A stretch of 50,353 nt of DNA from NCBI RefSeq assembly GCF_007992075.1, contig NZ_BJZO01000027.1:1-50353 (forward strand), written 5' to 3'. Both the position numbers and the translations under genes were made by a program. The notes below the pieces were generated by a model, which was given only the letters and a program-made list of their open reading frames with translations, was not told the DNA's origin and searched no databases. This stretch comes from Pararhodospirillum oryzae (GTDB lineage: Bacteria; Pseudomonadota; Alphaproteobacteria; Rhodospirillales; Rhodospirillaceae). Position 1 is the first letter of the stretch. Each line of letters begins with the position of its first letter. Positions 25,885 through 35,655 of this stretch are shown one piece after another.

Positions 25885-26412
25885 CTAGTCCGTGATTTTC
25901 CGACTCTCGGAAGACCAGGGATCCCCGGGCAGGCGTCGCACGATCTGGGCCGGGTCCAGAGTGGCCATCAAGGCGTCGAGATCAAGACCGCTGACGGGGT
26001 GGCGCCACGACACGGCGATATCGCGCAAGGGATATAGTACAAACGCCCGTTCGTGGAGGCGCGGGTGGGGCAGCACCGGGGCCCCCTGATCGAGAACGAG
26101 GCCGTTGTAATCCAGGAGATCAAGGTCCAGCGACCGCGCGGCGTTGGGAACCGTGCGCGCGCGTCCGAAGCGGGCCTCGATGGCGTGCAGCAGGGCCAGC
26201 AGGGCCCCGGGATCCAGGCTGGTCTCGACGCGGGCGACACCATTGAGGTAATCGGGCTGGTCCGAGGCGGGAACGGGGGTCGAGGCATACCAGGGCGAGC
26301 ACGCGCGCACCTTCGCGCCGGCTTCCTCCAGGGCCGTCAGGGACGCGGCCAGCGTCTGGCGCGGGGAGCCCGCCGGGCCGGGAAGGTTGGCCCCAAGGGC
26401 GATGAAAATCAT
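25885..26412 (-). CDS. folK: 2-amino-4-hydroxy-6-hydroxymethyldihydropteridine pyrophosphokinase
   Basis: Transfers pyrophosphate from ATP to the pterin in folate synthesis. The 175 residues have the usual length. Recognised by IFIALGANLPG at the start, FGRARTVPNAARSLDLDLLDY (with the Asp pair that binds magnesium) and LPHPRLHERAFVLYPL. It is divergent from the NYN-domain gene across a 159-base gap. rpoZ follows downstream on the same strand after 280 bases that hold no recognisable gene and must include the rpoZ promoter. Confidence 0.96.
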   Translation of the reverse strand: MIFIALGANLPGPAGSPRQTLAASLTALEEAGAKVRACSPWYASTPVPASDQPDYLNGVARVETSLDPGALLALLHAIEARFGRARTVPNAARSLDLDLLDYNGLVLDQGAPVLPHPRLHERAFVLYPLRDIAVSWRHPVSGLDLDALMATLDPAQIVRRLPGDPWSSESRKITD

Positions 26413-26571
26413 GGAGTTCCTCCCATCGGATGCTTGCGCCTCTCGTCGGTAACGCTTACGAATGACAAGGGATTCGGTGTTCGCATTGTCGATTGCTCCT
26501 TTTTGCCAACTCCGGTTTCCTTTTTGCTATCCCCAAACCCGATAATGCAAAATCGTTTTAGCGAGGGTTCC

Positions 26572-27195
26572 ATGATCTTTTATCCGCAAGAGCGTATCGG
26601 GCTCTTCATCGATGGTTCCAACCTTTACGCCGCCGCCCGTGCCCTGGGCTTTGATATCGATTACAAAAAGCTGCTTGAGCTGTTCGCCGCCAAGGGGCGG
26701 CTGATCCGGGCCTTTTACTATACCGCGCTGGTGGAGGATCAGGAATACAGCCCGATTCGCCCCCTGGTCGATTGGCTGGATTACAATGGCTATACCATGG
26801 TGACCAAGCCGACCAAGGAGTTCACCGACGCCACCGGGCGGCGCAAGATCAAGGGCAACATGGACATCGAACTGGCCATCGATGTCATGGAAATGGCCCC
26901 GTGCCTGGATCATATCGTTTTGTTTTCCGGCGACGGGGACTTCCGCCGCCTGGTCGAGGCGGTGCAGCGCAAGGGCCTGCGCGTGACCGTGGTCAGCACC
27001 GTGCGCTCCCAGCCGCCGATGGTGGCCGATGAGCTGCGCCGTCAGGCCGATAGTTTCGTCGAACTGCAGGACCTGGAGCCTTCCATCGCCCGCGCGCCCC
27101 TGCACCGTGACGACTCGCGCAACGACACCCGCGCCGAGGCCCGGGCCACCACCGTGCTTCAGGACGATGACGACGACATCGACGATGTGCCCTGA
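26572..27195 (+). CDS. NYN domain protein (LabA/DUF88 family), putative ribonuclease
   Basis: PIN-like nuclease fold of 207 residues. The conserved acidic sites are visible: FIDGSNLYA (Asp14), KGNMDIELAIDVME and VLFSGDGDFRRLV. The fold and its acidic centre are those of metal-dependent RNases; the RNA target of this branch is unknown. An acidic tail (DDDDDIDD) closes the protein. The ATG at 26572 follows GAGGG at about 6 bases. Its last 11 bases overlap the uracil-DNA glycosylase gene, so the pair is probably co-translated. Confidence 0.93.
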   Translation: MIFYPQERIGLFIDGSNLYAAARALGFDIDYKKLLELFAAKGRLIRAFYYTALVEDQEYSPIRPLVDWLDYNGYTMVTKPTKEFTDATGRRKIKGNMDIELAIDVMEMAPCLDHIVLFSGDGDFRRLVEAVQRKGLRVTVVSTVRSQPPMVADELRRQADSFVELQDLEPSIARAPLHRDDSRNDTRAEARATTVLQDDDDDIDDVP

Positions 27196-27841
27196 GGCTG
27201 CCCGCCCCCCGGTTCCGGGGCGGGAGTGCGCCTTGTGTCCCCGGCTGGTGACCTTGCGCCAGACCTTGCGGGCCAGCGTGCCCGAGGGACACAACGCGCC
27301 GGTTCCGGCCTTCGGGCCCCTTTCCGCTTCGCTCCTGGTGGTGGGCCTGGCGCCCGGGGCCCGGGGGGCCAACCATACCGGACGGCCCTTCACCGGCGAT
27401 TTCGCCGGGGTGCTGCTTTACGCCACCCTGGCCGAGATGGGGCGCGTGCACGGCTCCTACCGGGAGCGGGCGGACGACGGCTTGCAGGCCCGGGACGTGC
27501 GCATCACGAATGCCGTGCGCTGCGTGCCCCCCGAGAACAAACCCACGCCAGCCGAACAGGCGGCGTGTCGTCCTTTCCTGGTGGCCGAAATGGCGGCCAT
27601 GCCCGGCCTGCGGGGCATTCTCGCCTTGGGCCGGGTGGCCCACGAAGCCGTGCTGCGGGCGCGAAACGTGCCCTTGAGGGCTTATCCTTTTGCCCACGGC
27701 GCCCTTCACGCGCTGCCGGGGGGGATTGTGCTGGGCGATTCGTATCACTGCTCGCGTTACAATCAGAACACACGCCGTTTGACGCCGGACTCGTTTCGCG
27801 GCGCCGTTGCCTCCCTGATTCAGGCCATGGACGCGGCATGA
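27185..27841 (+). CDS. Uracil-DNA glycosylase family 5 (UdgB-like), iron-sulfur type
   Basis: Removes uracil and some oxidised bases from DNA. The ATG at 27185 lies inside the end of the NYN gene and gives 218 residues. Four cysteines (15, 18, 113, 128) are placed as in [4Fe-4S] glycosylases. Motif A reads GLAPGARGANHTGRPFTGD, lacking the Asp or Asn of families 1 and 4 at the catalytic position, as expected for family 5. The C-terminal motif is DSYHCSRYN. No terminator is obvious downstream. Confidence 0.93.
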   Translation: MCPEAARPPVPGRECALCPRLVTLRQTLRASVPEGHNAPVPAFGPLSASLLVVGLAPGARGANHTGRPFTGDFAGVLLYATLAEMGRVHGSYRERADDGLQARDVRITNAVRCVPPENKPTPAEQAACRPFLVAEMAAMPGLRGILALGRVAHEAVLRARNVPLRAYPFAHGALHALPGGIVLGDSYHCSRYNQNTRRLTPDSFRGAVASLIQAMDAA

Positions 27842-28000
27842 AGCGGCATGGCCGGTGAATGCCGGGTGTTTTCTTGCATTCCTTTCTTGCCAGGGGCGGG
27901 CATTGGGGGCTCGCTCCCTCAAAAACAAGACTTGATCTAAAGTGGAGTTAAAGTCTTCACTGGTCAGCAGACGTTGAACCAGACGGACGGGGGCAATCCC

Positions 28001-28204
28001 ATGTGGTCAGGCGGCGGACAGGGTAGTGTGCAGCATCTCGCGCGGTTGATGGTGGACCTTTATGGGGAGGACGCCAGTGGGCAGGCCATCGTGGTGGCCG
28101 CCTCGTGCGCCCAAGCCGGGGATGCCCGTCTGGCCGCCTTGTGGCGTGACGTGGGCGGGCAGGTCGACGCCCTGAGCGCCATCTCCGTGGAGTCGGATTT
28201 TTAG
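28001..28204 (+). CDS. Small hypothetical protein, 67 aa
   Basis: Two probable helices: LARLMVDLYGEDASGQAIVV and then AGDARLAALWRDVGGQVDAL. This pattern is like short uncharacterised proteins I recall from Rhodospirillales, but I cannot name the family. ATG 28001 is favoured over an upstream in-frame TTG because GACGGGGG precedes it by 7 bases. It stands alone between the glycosylase gene and the next small ORF. Confidence 0.55.
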   Translation: MWSGGGQGSVQHLARLMVDLYGEDASGQAIVVAASCAQAGDARLAALWRDVGGQVDALSAISVESDF

Positions 28205-28478
28205 AGTTTGTCGGATTGTACCTGAAGCTGATTGATTGATCGCCTTTTCGACCCCCTGAAACAGGGCCCATTCCGGCCCGGAACGCTCTGACTTTTTTCC
28301 CGCCCGGCTTATCCGCGAGGTGGCCTTTTTTCGGGGTGTGCCCTGGAAAACGCGGCCCGGGTCCTCCGCCTGGTCGGGCGGACGGCGGAACAAGGGTCCG
28401 GCGCTTCAGAAAATGTTCACGAGTTGGCCCCCACAATACGCGCTGTGCTTATTCATGGAAGGGGAGCCGCACGCCATC

Positions 28479-28694
28479 ATGACCCTGGATCAAAGCAATT
28501 CGGCCGCCGTGATCCGCAAGGCGCTTGTCCGGCTTGGGCGCACCAGGCCGCAAGGGCAAGGGTGCGACGCGGCGGCGGTTCGCCAGCATCACCGCGTGCT
28601 GTGTGTTCTGCGAGCCCTGCGCCCCGATCTGAGCTTGCGTCAGGTCGAGGCCTTGCTGGTCGAGGGCGCCGACGGCATGGTGCCCCACGCCTGA
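28479..28694 (+). CDS. Small hypothetical protein, 71 aa
   Basis: Not recognised. It is mostly helical, with VIRKALVRLGRTRP and VLCVLRALRPDLSLRQVEALL, rich in Arg and Leu. An in-frame ATG at 28455 would add eight residues; GGGGAG before 28479 is rather distant (12 bases), so the start is uncertain. It converges on gatB with a hairpin in between. It may be spurious. Confidence 0.4.
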   Translation: MTLDQSNSAAVIRKALVRLGRTRPQGQGCDAAAVRQHHRVLCVLRALRPDLSLRQVEALLVEGADGMVPHA

Positions 28695-28730
28695 CCCGGG
28701 CGTTTTCCCGCCAGCCGAGAGACCATCAAA

Positions 28731-28770
28731 AAACGCCCTTTTTTCGGAACGAACCGGAAAAAGGGCGTTT
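28731..28770 (-). terminator. Terminator of the gatCAB operon
   Basis: Arms 28731-28747 and 28754-28770 pair over 17 positions with one mismatch and a 6-base loop. Read on the minus strand, the stem ends in a run of six T. It lies 103 bases after the gatB stop. Confidence 0.7.
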
Positions 28771-28872
28771 GACTGTCGAGGCTCCCAAGGCTCGGGAGCT
28801 TTTTCCGGGAGAAGGAAGCGGGGGCCTGTTTCGCGAAGCCCCGCGCCTCCCCTTTGTTCCCAAGGTCGGGGA

Positions 28873-30333
<1,461 letters not shown>

Positions 30334-30337
30334 GGCC

Positions 30338-31846
30338 TCAGGCCTCCCCCGTGTCGGTCAAGAAGGCCGGGCGATGGGTGAAGGCGGCGGCCCGCTCCAG
30401 CACCAGCCCGGCGTTGAGCACCGTTTCCTCGTCGAAATGCCGCCCGATCAGTTGCAGGCCGATGGGCAGGCCCTTGGACGACAGACCAACGGGGATCGAC
30501 AGGCCAGGCAGGCCGGCCAGGGAGGTGGGCACCGTGAACACGTCGTTCAGGTACATGGTGATGGGATCGTCGATGGTCTCGTTCAGGCCGAAGGCCGCCG
30601 TGGGGGTGGTGGGGGTGAGCAGCACGTCCACGTCGCGGAAGGCCTGGCGGAAGTCGTCGGCGATGCGCGCGCGCACCCGCTGTGCCTTCAGGTAATAGGC
30701 ATCGTAGTAGCCGGCCGACAGGGCATAGGTGCCGATCAGGATGCGCCGGCGCACCTCGGAGCCGAACCCGGCGGCCCGGGTCTTGCAATACATCTCGTCG
30801 AGGGAAGCGCCCTCGACGCGCAGGCCGTAGCGCACGCCATCATAGCGCGCGAGGTTCGACGACGCCTCGGCCGGGGCCACGATGTAATAGGTGGCCAGGG
30901 CATACCGGGTGTGCGGCAGGCTGACTTCAACCACCTCGGCGCCGGCGTCGCGCAGCATCTGGGCCCCCTTGTCCCACAAGGCCGCCATTTCGGGGTCCAG
31001 CCCGTCGGGGCGGTACTCCCGGGGCAGGCCCACGCGCAGGCCCCGGATATCGCCGGTCAGGGCCGCTTCGTAGTTGGGAACCTCGACGGGGGCGCTGGTG
31101 CTGTCGCGGGGGTCGTGGCCGGCCATGGCGCGCAGCATCACCGCCGCGTCGTGCACGGTGCGGGTCATGGGGCCCGCCTGGTCGAGCGAGCTCGCGAACG
31201 CGACGATGCCCCAGCGCGAGCAGCGGCCGTAGGTGGGCTTCAGGCCGACAATGCCGCAAAACGCCGCCGGCTGGCGGATCGAGCCGCCGGTGTCGGTGCC
31301 GGTGGCGCCCAGGACCAGACGCGCGGACACCGCCGACGCCGATCCACCGGACGAACCGCCGGGCACCAGGGCTTCGTCGTCGCCGGCGCGCCGCCACGGG
31401 TTGAGGCAAGGACCGGCCGCGCTGGTCTTGTTGGACGAGCCCATGGCGAACTCATCCAGGTTGGTCTTGCCCAGCATCACCGCGCCCGCCTGGAACAGCT
31501 TGTCGGTCACGGTGCTTTCGTAGGGGGGAATGAATCCCTTCAGGATGCGCGAGGCGGCGGTGGTTTCCACCCCTTCGGTGCAAAACAGGTCCTTGATGCC
31601 CAGCGGAATGCCTTCGAGCGGGCCATGGGTCCGGTCGCGCAGGCGCTTTTCGGCGCGCTCGGCCTGGGCGAGGGCCAGATCGGGCGTCTTGGTGATGAAG
31701 GCGTTGAGCGCGTCGGCCTTCTCCAGGCGGTCAAGGTGCGCCTGAACCAGCTCGGTGGGCGAGAACGTGCCCTGTTCAAGGCCGGAACGGGCCTGGACAA
31801 GGGTCAGGTCGGTCAGGTCGGCGGGCAGGGAGGATGTCGATTCCAT
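30338..31846 (-). CDS. gatA: Asp-tRNA(Asn)/Glu-tRNA(Gln) amidotransferase subunit A
   Basis: Amidase-signature subunit that releases ammonia from glutamine for GatB. The 502 residues contain [14 protein letters not shown] with the catalytic Lys, [12 protein letters not shown] with the cis-Ser, and [16 protein letters not shown] with the nucleophilic Ser. Its start is 12 bases downstream of the gatC stop. All Ser-cisSer-Lys residues appear intact. Confidence 0.98.
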   Translation of the reverse strand: MESTSSLPADLTDLTLVQARSGLEQGTFSPTELVQAHLDRLEKADALNAFITKTPDLALAQAERAEKRLRDRTHGPLEGIPLGIKDLFCTEGVETTAASRILKGFIPPYESTVTDKLFQAGAVMLGKTNLDEFAMGSSNKTSAAGPCLNPWRRAGDDEALVPGGSSGGSASAVSARLVLGATGTDTGGSIRQPAAFCGIVGLKPTYGRCSRWGIVAFASSLDQAGPMTRTVHDAAVMLRAMAGHDPRDSTSAPVEVPNYEAALTGDIRGLRVGLPREYRPDGLDPEMAALWDKGAQMLRDAGAEVVEVSLPHTRYALATYYIVAPAEASSNLARYDGVRYGLRVEGASLDEMYCKTRAAGFGSEVRRRILIGTYALSAGYYDAYYLKAQRVRARIADDFRQAFRDVDVLLTPTTPTAAFGLNETIDDPITMYLNDVFTVPTSLAGLPGLSIPVGLSSKGLPIGLQLIGRHFDEETVLNAGLVLERAAAFTHRPAFLTDTGEA

Positions 31847-31858
31847 GTCTGTCTTCTC

Positions 31859-32146
31859 TCACTCCACCACCTTGGGCACCACGTAGCAGCCGTCGAGCTG
31901 CTCGGGTGCGTTGGCCAGGACCCGCGCGGGATAACCGCCATCGGTGATGACGTCCTCGCGCCACGCGAGGGCCAGATCGGCCACGCAGGTCATGGGAGCC
32001 ACGTCCTGGGTGTCCACTTCGCCCAACTGCTCGATCCAGGTGAGAATGCCGGACAGCTCTCCGGCCAGGGCCTCTTGCTGATCCTGGGGCACGTCCAGGC
32101 GGGCCAGGAAGGCAATGTTGGCAACGGTGGTTTTGTCCAACGCCAT
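31859..32146 (-). CDS. gatC: Asp-tRNA(Asn)/Glu-tRNA(Gln) amidotransferase subunit C
   Basis: Small subunit (95 residues) that wraps around and stabilises GatA. It begins MALDKTTVANIAFLARLDV, and the family core ILTWIEQLGEVDTQDVAPM is clear. It is first in the operon and divergent from ruvX across 152 bases, which must hold both promoters. Confidence 0.97.
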   Translation of the reverse strand: MALDKTTVANIAFLARLDVPQDQQEALAGELSGILTWIEQLGEVDTQDVAPMTCVADLALAWREDVITDGGYPARVLANAPEQLDGCYVVPKVVE

Positions 32147-32298
32147 GGGATAAAAAACTCCGTCTGAGGGCGAGGGTCGGGCCTTTGTTTAGCCGACGGC
32201 CCCGGCCATTCGCAATCGGTTATCGCCGCAAGCAGGATTGTCCGCGCGCCGGGCGCCGGTTTTGGGGCTGTTTTCGTTCTTTCTTCCCGGAGTCCCCC

Positions 32299-32790
32299 AT
32301 GCCCGTGCTGCCCCTTGACGCCTTTCGCGACGCCTTGCCCGTGGGCCGGGCCCTCCTGGGGCTTGATCTGGGGACCCGGACCATTGGCGTGGCCGCCAGC
32401 GATTCCCTGCGCTCCATCGCCACACCGGTGATCACCATCCCCCGACGCCGCTTCGCCGCCGATGCCGAAAGCCTGCAGGCCCTGATCAGGGAACGCGAGG
32501 CCGGCGGGCTTGTCCTGGGGCTGCCGGTCGAGATGGATGGCACCCAAGGGGCGCGCTGTCAGGCCACGCGGGCATTCGCGCGCAATTTTCTGTCGCTCAT
32601 GGACCTGCCCTTGCTGCTGTGGGACGAAAGATTATCCACCGCCGCCGTGGAACGCTTCCTCGTGGCGGAAGCCGATCTTTCGCGCGCCAAGCGGGCCAAG
32701 GTCATCGACCGTGCCGCCGCCGCCTACATTCTTCAAGGGGCCCTTGATGCCTTGGCCCGGGGCGGCGGCGAGGAAGATCCCTGGCGCTGA
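32299..32790 (+). CDS. ruvX: Holliday junction resolvase-like protein RuvX/YqgF
   Basis: RNase H-fold protein of 163 residues, implicated in 16S rRNA 5' processing and possibly junction resolution. GLDLGTRTIGVAASD holds the first acidic site. GLPVEMDGTQGARC and WDERLSTAAVE are family motifs, and VIDRAAAAYILQGALD closes the core. ATG 32299 with GGAG 5 bases upstream is chosen over an earlier in-frame ATG. The 3' end overlaps the convergent LuxR-type gene by 58 bases. Confidence 0.95.
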   Translation: MPVLPLDAFRDALPVGRALLGLDLGTRTIGVAASDSLRSIATPVITIPRRRFAADAESLQALIREREAGGLVLGLPVEMDGTQGARCQATRAFARNFLSLMDLPLLLWDERLSTAAVERFLVAEADLSRAKRAKVIDRAAAAYILQGALDALARGGGEEDPWR

Positions 32791-33437
32791 CGGTCCGATC
32801 GGCGGGGCTCGATGAAGGCATCCAGGTCCATGGGCAAGACCTCGGCGCTCATGCGCGCGATGGCCTCGGTCTTGGTGGCGACCCCCAGCTTGGCCAGCAA
32901 GGAGCGGATCTGGGTGCGCACCGTCCACTCGCTGCGCCCCAGCCCGACGGCCAGGTCGGCCCCGCTGGTCTGCCCGCCCAGCATGGCCGCCGCCAGGCGG
33001 CTTTCCGCCCGCGTCAGGCCATAGATCAGGCGCAGGACCTCGGGGAGAGAATTTCCCTCGGACGCGACCATGACTCTTGGAACCTTGATGATGGCGCGTT
33101 CGGCAAGCCCCGCGAGGCCCAGGATATGCACCACCGTGCCCCGGTCCGCGTCGTCGCGGCCGATGGTCAGCGAAAGGGCGTGGTTGCGCGTGGGGTGTTC
33201 GGCGCCAAGATAGACGATGCGATCCACCGACTCCGCCAGGAGTTGATCGCCGCGCGCCGTGCGCGCGATCAGCACGCCTTGCGCATCCACGGCCAAGGCG
33301 CCGCCGGCCTGGTCCAACGCGCGGGCCGCGTCGTTGCGGACCAACACCGTTCGACGCGGGTCGATCAGGTAAAACGCGGCCCCGAACGCGCCTACAAGTG
33401 CCTCGAACGCATGCTCGAACTGGTCGATCTGGCCCAT
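32733..33437 (-). CDS. LuxR-type helix-turn-helix regulator
   Basis: A protein of 234 residues. The C-terminal region, about 145-205, is a LuxR/GerE DNA-binding domain (LTRAESRLAAAML, then WTVRTQIRSLLAKLGVATKTE). The N-terminal 130 residues resemble a PAS-like sensor (ALVGAFGAAFYLIDPRRTVLVRN), with no receiver Asp and no autoinducer-domain signature that I recognise. The basic tail (EPRRSDRQRQGSSSPPPR) overlaps ruvX on the other strand. Its targets are unknown; an inverted repeat lies 124 bases upstream. Confidence 0.88.
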   Translation of the reverse strand: MGQIDQFEHAFEALVGAFGAAFYLIDPRRTVLVRNDAARALDQAGGALAVDAQGVLIARTARGDQLLAESVDRIVYLGAEHPTRNHALSLTIGRDDADRGTVVHILGLAGLAERAIIKVPRVMVASEGNSLPEVLRLIYGLTRAESRLAAAMLGGQTSGADLAVGLGRSEWTVRTQIRSLLAKLGVATKTEAIARMSAEVLPMDLDAFIEPRRSDRQRQGSSSPPPRAKASRAP

Positions 33438-34101
33438 GCCATCGAATCCTTACTGATTTTGGCTTATCAATGAAGGGAATGCCTGCCTGTGGCGGCGGCG
33501 ACAGCTACGTTGCCTTGTATGCAAAGGACGCGCATCCTCCTTTTTGAGTATTTTCCACCAGAATATGATGAAATATTCAGTCTCCCGAACGTGGCGGAAA
33601 CGGTCCTGGAGCGGGAGATCGGGAAAGATCGGAGGGAGCCGGCGGACGAATCCAACCGCGTTTCCCTGCCGTGCCTCCCTGGCACCTGCCCATAAGACCA
33701 GAGTGGTCTGGATCCCGGTCCCAGGAGGACAAGGCGCCAAAACATCCAAAAGGGGAGATTGGGTTTTCATCTCTTCAGGTCAACCCATAAGACTGAATTT
33801 CCCCTCGTGTTCATGAGGACGTGCACGAAAAAAGCATGGATCGAACGAGGGGGCGCGTTTTTCCCGTCAGGGGTTCGTCCCGGGAAAGGACATCGGTCCA
33901 AGGGCCCTGCCGGGGAAAGGGAGGCCTTGCTGGATGGCCTTTCCGTCTTCGCGGGGGGAGCGGCCGGGGCCTGTTCCCCGGGGCATCGATTGCTTCGGCC
34001 GTCGTTTTGGCATGTGGGCCATGGCCGATTGGAGTTTTACGAAACAGGGCCCCGGGGGCAGGATCTCCCCCTTGTGTCTTTCACCTTGGGGCCTTTTTGT
34101 C
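33438..34101. other. 664-base intergenic region between the LuxR-type gene and sbtA
   Basis: No recognisable gene is seen. The part from about 33480 to 33830 is less GC-rich than the genes around it. It contains an inverted repeat GAATAT/ATATTC at 33561-33578 and a short hairpin AGACCA/TGGTCT at 33695-33709. Promoters for both divergent genes should be here. Several short open frames lack ribosome sites and family features. Confidence 0.6.
33561..33578. promoter_or_regulatory. Inverted repeat, candidate operator upstream of the LuxR-type gene
   Basis: GAATAT and ATATTC flank six bases. The AT-rich symmetric site stands out from its surroundings and lies between two divergent genes, so it may serve autoregulation of the LuxR-type protein or control of sbtA. 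It is inferred from symmetry only. Confidence 0.35.
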
Positions 34102-35055
34102 ATGCCAAGCCTTGATCCTGTGATCTTGTTTTTCATCCTGGGGGTTGTTGCCGGCCTGTCCCGGTCGGACCTGCGTTTGCCGGCCCCGATTCACGATTTC
34201 CTCAGCATGGTGCTGCTCCTCGCCATTGGCCTGAAGGGGGGCGTGGCGCTCTCGCAACAGCCCCTGGGGGAGGTGGTGCCCCAGGTGATCGCGGTGGGCC
34301 TGATGGGGGGCTTGATGCCTTTGCTGGCCTTTCCCGTGCTCTACAGGCTGGGCCATCTGCCCCGGGCCGATGCCGCGTCGGTGGCGGCGCACTATGGCTC
34401 GGTCAGTGTCGGCACCTACGCGGTGGCGGCCGCCTTCCTGGCCCACCATGACGTGACGTTCGAGGACCACATGCCGGTCTTCGTGGCCGTTTTGGAAATC
34501 CCGGCCATCGTCGTGGGCATCTTGCTGGCGCGCGGCCTGGAAAAAGGAACGCGGTGGGGGCGCATGGCCCAGGAAGTTTTTCTGGGCCGGGGCCTGGTGC
34601 TGCTGATCGGCGGCCTGCTGATCGGCCTGGGGGCGGGACCGGAAGGGGTGGCGCCGATCAAGCCCCTGTTCTTCGACCTCTTCAAGGGGGTTCTGGCGCT
34701 GTTCTTGCTTGATATGGGGCTGATTGCCGCCGGCCATCTGGGAGACCTGCGCCGCCATGGCGTGTTCTTGCTGGGTTTCGGTCTGGTCATGCCCCTGGTC
34801 GGCGCGACCATCGGCGCCACCTTGGGCAGTGCCCTGGGGCTGTCGGTGGGCGGCGTGGCCTTGCTTTCCACCATGGCCGCCAGCGCCTCGTACATTGCCG
34901 TGCCGGCGGCGTTTCGCATGATCGTGCCCGAGGCCAATCCGGCCTTGTCGCTGGGCGCCTCGCTGGGGGTCACATTCCCCTTTAACATTCTGCTGGGGGT
35001 GCCCTTGTACTATCAGCTCGCCCTTCAGGTTCACGCCTTCATGGAGGCCTTGTGA
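34102..35055 (+). CDS. sbtA: SbtA-like sodium-dependent bicarbonate transporter
   Basis: Integral membrane protein of 317 residues with about ten helices in two inverted halves. The start region ILFFILGVVAGLSRSDLRLP and LLLAIGLKGGVALSQQ follow the SbtA (former DUF897) pattern, as do HYGSVSVGTYAVA and SASYIAVPAA. Cyanobacterial SbtA imports bicarbonate with sodium; this shorter form is of the kind seen in proteobacteria. ATG 34102 fits family starts, though its ribosome site is weak. It overlaps the sbtB-like gene by one base, and PEP carboxylase, a bicarbonate user, follows. Function is well supported by the pairing. Confidence 0.92.
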   Translation: MPSLDPVILFFILGVVAGLSRSDLRLPAPIHDFLSMVLLLAIGLKGGVALSQQPLGEVVPQVIAVGLMGGLMPLLAFPVLYRLGHLPRADAASVAAHYGSVSVGTYAVAAAFLAHHDVTFEDHMPVFVAVLEIPAIVVGILLARGLEKGTRWGRMAQEVFLGRGLVLLIGGLLIGLGAGPEGVAPIKPLFFDLFKGVLALFLLDMGLIAAGHLGDLRRHGVFLLGFGLVMPLVGATIGATLGSALGLSVGGVALLSTMAASASYIAVPAAFRMIVPEANPALSLGASLGVTFPFNILLGVPLYYQLALQVHAFMEAL

Positions 35056-35366
35056 TGACCACCCATTCCTTTCATCGCCGCCGCCTTGTCACCATCATCA
35101 CCGAGGCGACCTTGGAAGGCGCCATCCTGGCGGATATCGATGCCCTGGGCCCCAGCGGCTACACGGTGACCGAGGCGCGGGGCAAGGGCAGCCGGGGGAT
35201 TCAGTCGGGATCGTGGGGGCTGGCGTCGAATCTTCGCATCGAAATCGTGTGCGATGAAACCCTTGCCCCCAAGATCGCGGCAACGGTTCACCAAAAATAC
35301 GCCTCGAACTACGGGATGGTCATTTATGTGTCGGACGTCGAGGTCCTGCGCGCCGATCGCTACTAA
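35055..35366 (+). CDS. sbtB: SbtB-like PII-family protein
   Basis: PII-like trimeric regulator of SbtA, 103 residues. The core LVTIITEATLEGAI, GYTVTEARGKGSRG (entry to the T-loop) and NYGMVIYVSDVEVL match SbtB proteins. In cyanobacteria SbtB binds adenyl nucleotides, including cAMP, and controls SbtA. This copy stops at VEVLRADRY and lacks the C-terminal Cys-bearing loop of the Synechocystis protein. GGAGG stands about 7 bases before ATG 35055; the A is shared with the sbtA stop (TGATG), so translation is coupled. Confidence 0.92.
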   Translation: MTTHSFHRRRLVTIITEATLEGAILADIDALGPSGYTVTEARGKGSRGIQSGSWGLASNLRIEIVCDETLAPKIAATVHQKYASNYGMVIYVSDVEVLRADRY

Positions 35367-35430
35367 AACCTTTTTGGCCAAAATGGGGGCCGTTTCGGTT
35401 TGAAAGTGCGATAGTTCAGTAAGATAGAGC

Positions 35431-35460
35431 GCATTCACCGATCCCTTTTGATCGGAATGC
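35431..35460. repeat. Hairpin between sbtB and ppc
   Basis: CCGATC and GATCGG flank CCTTTT, extended by GCATT/AATGC with a two-base bulge. No T-run follows. It could be a weak terminator, a processing site or an operator between the bicarbonate uptake pair and ppc. Confidence 0.45.
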
Positions 35461-35655
35461 CTTCCAGGAACACGTGCTCGGTCTTGATGAGGAAACGCTA
35501 CCCACCTCTTTGTTTCTGATCTTTTTTTTCGTCCAACCCCTCGGGGCGGGCTTGTTTTCGCGTCGAGGGGGTGCCCCAGGCGGTTTTTGGCCCCCATGTA
35601 CGGGCCGGGGGCTTCGCAAGGGCCCCCGGGGCGGACGGAAAAACAGGAGGCGATC

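Noticed and set aside
33450-33770. 106-codon minus-strand ORF in the gap before sbtA
   Set aside because: No ribosome site, no family pattern, and basic low-complexity ends; not enough to call a gene.
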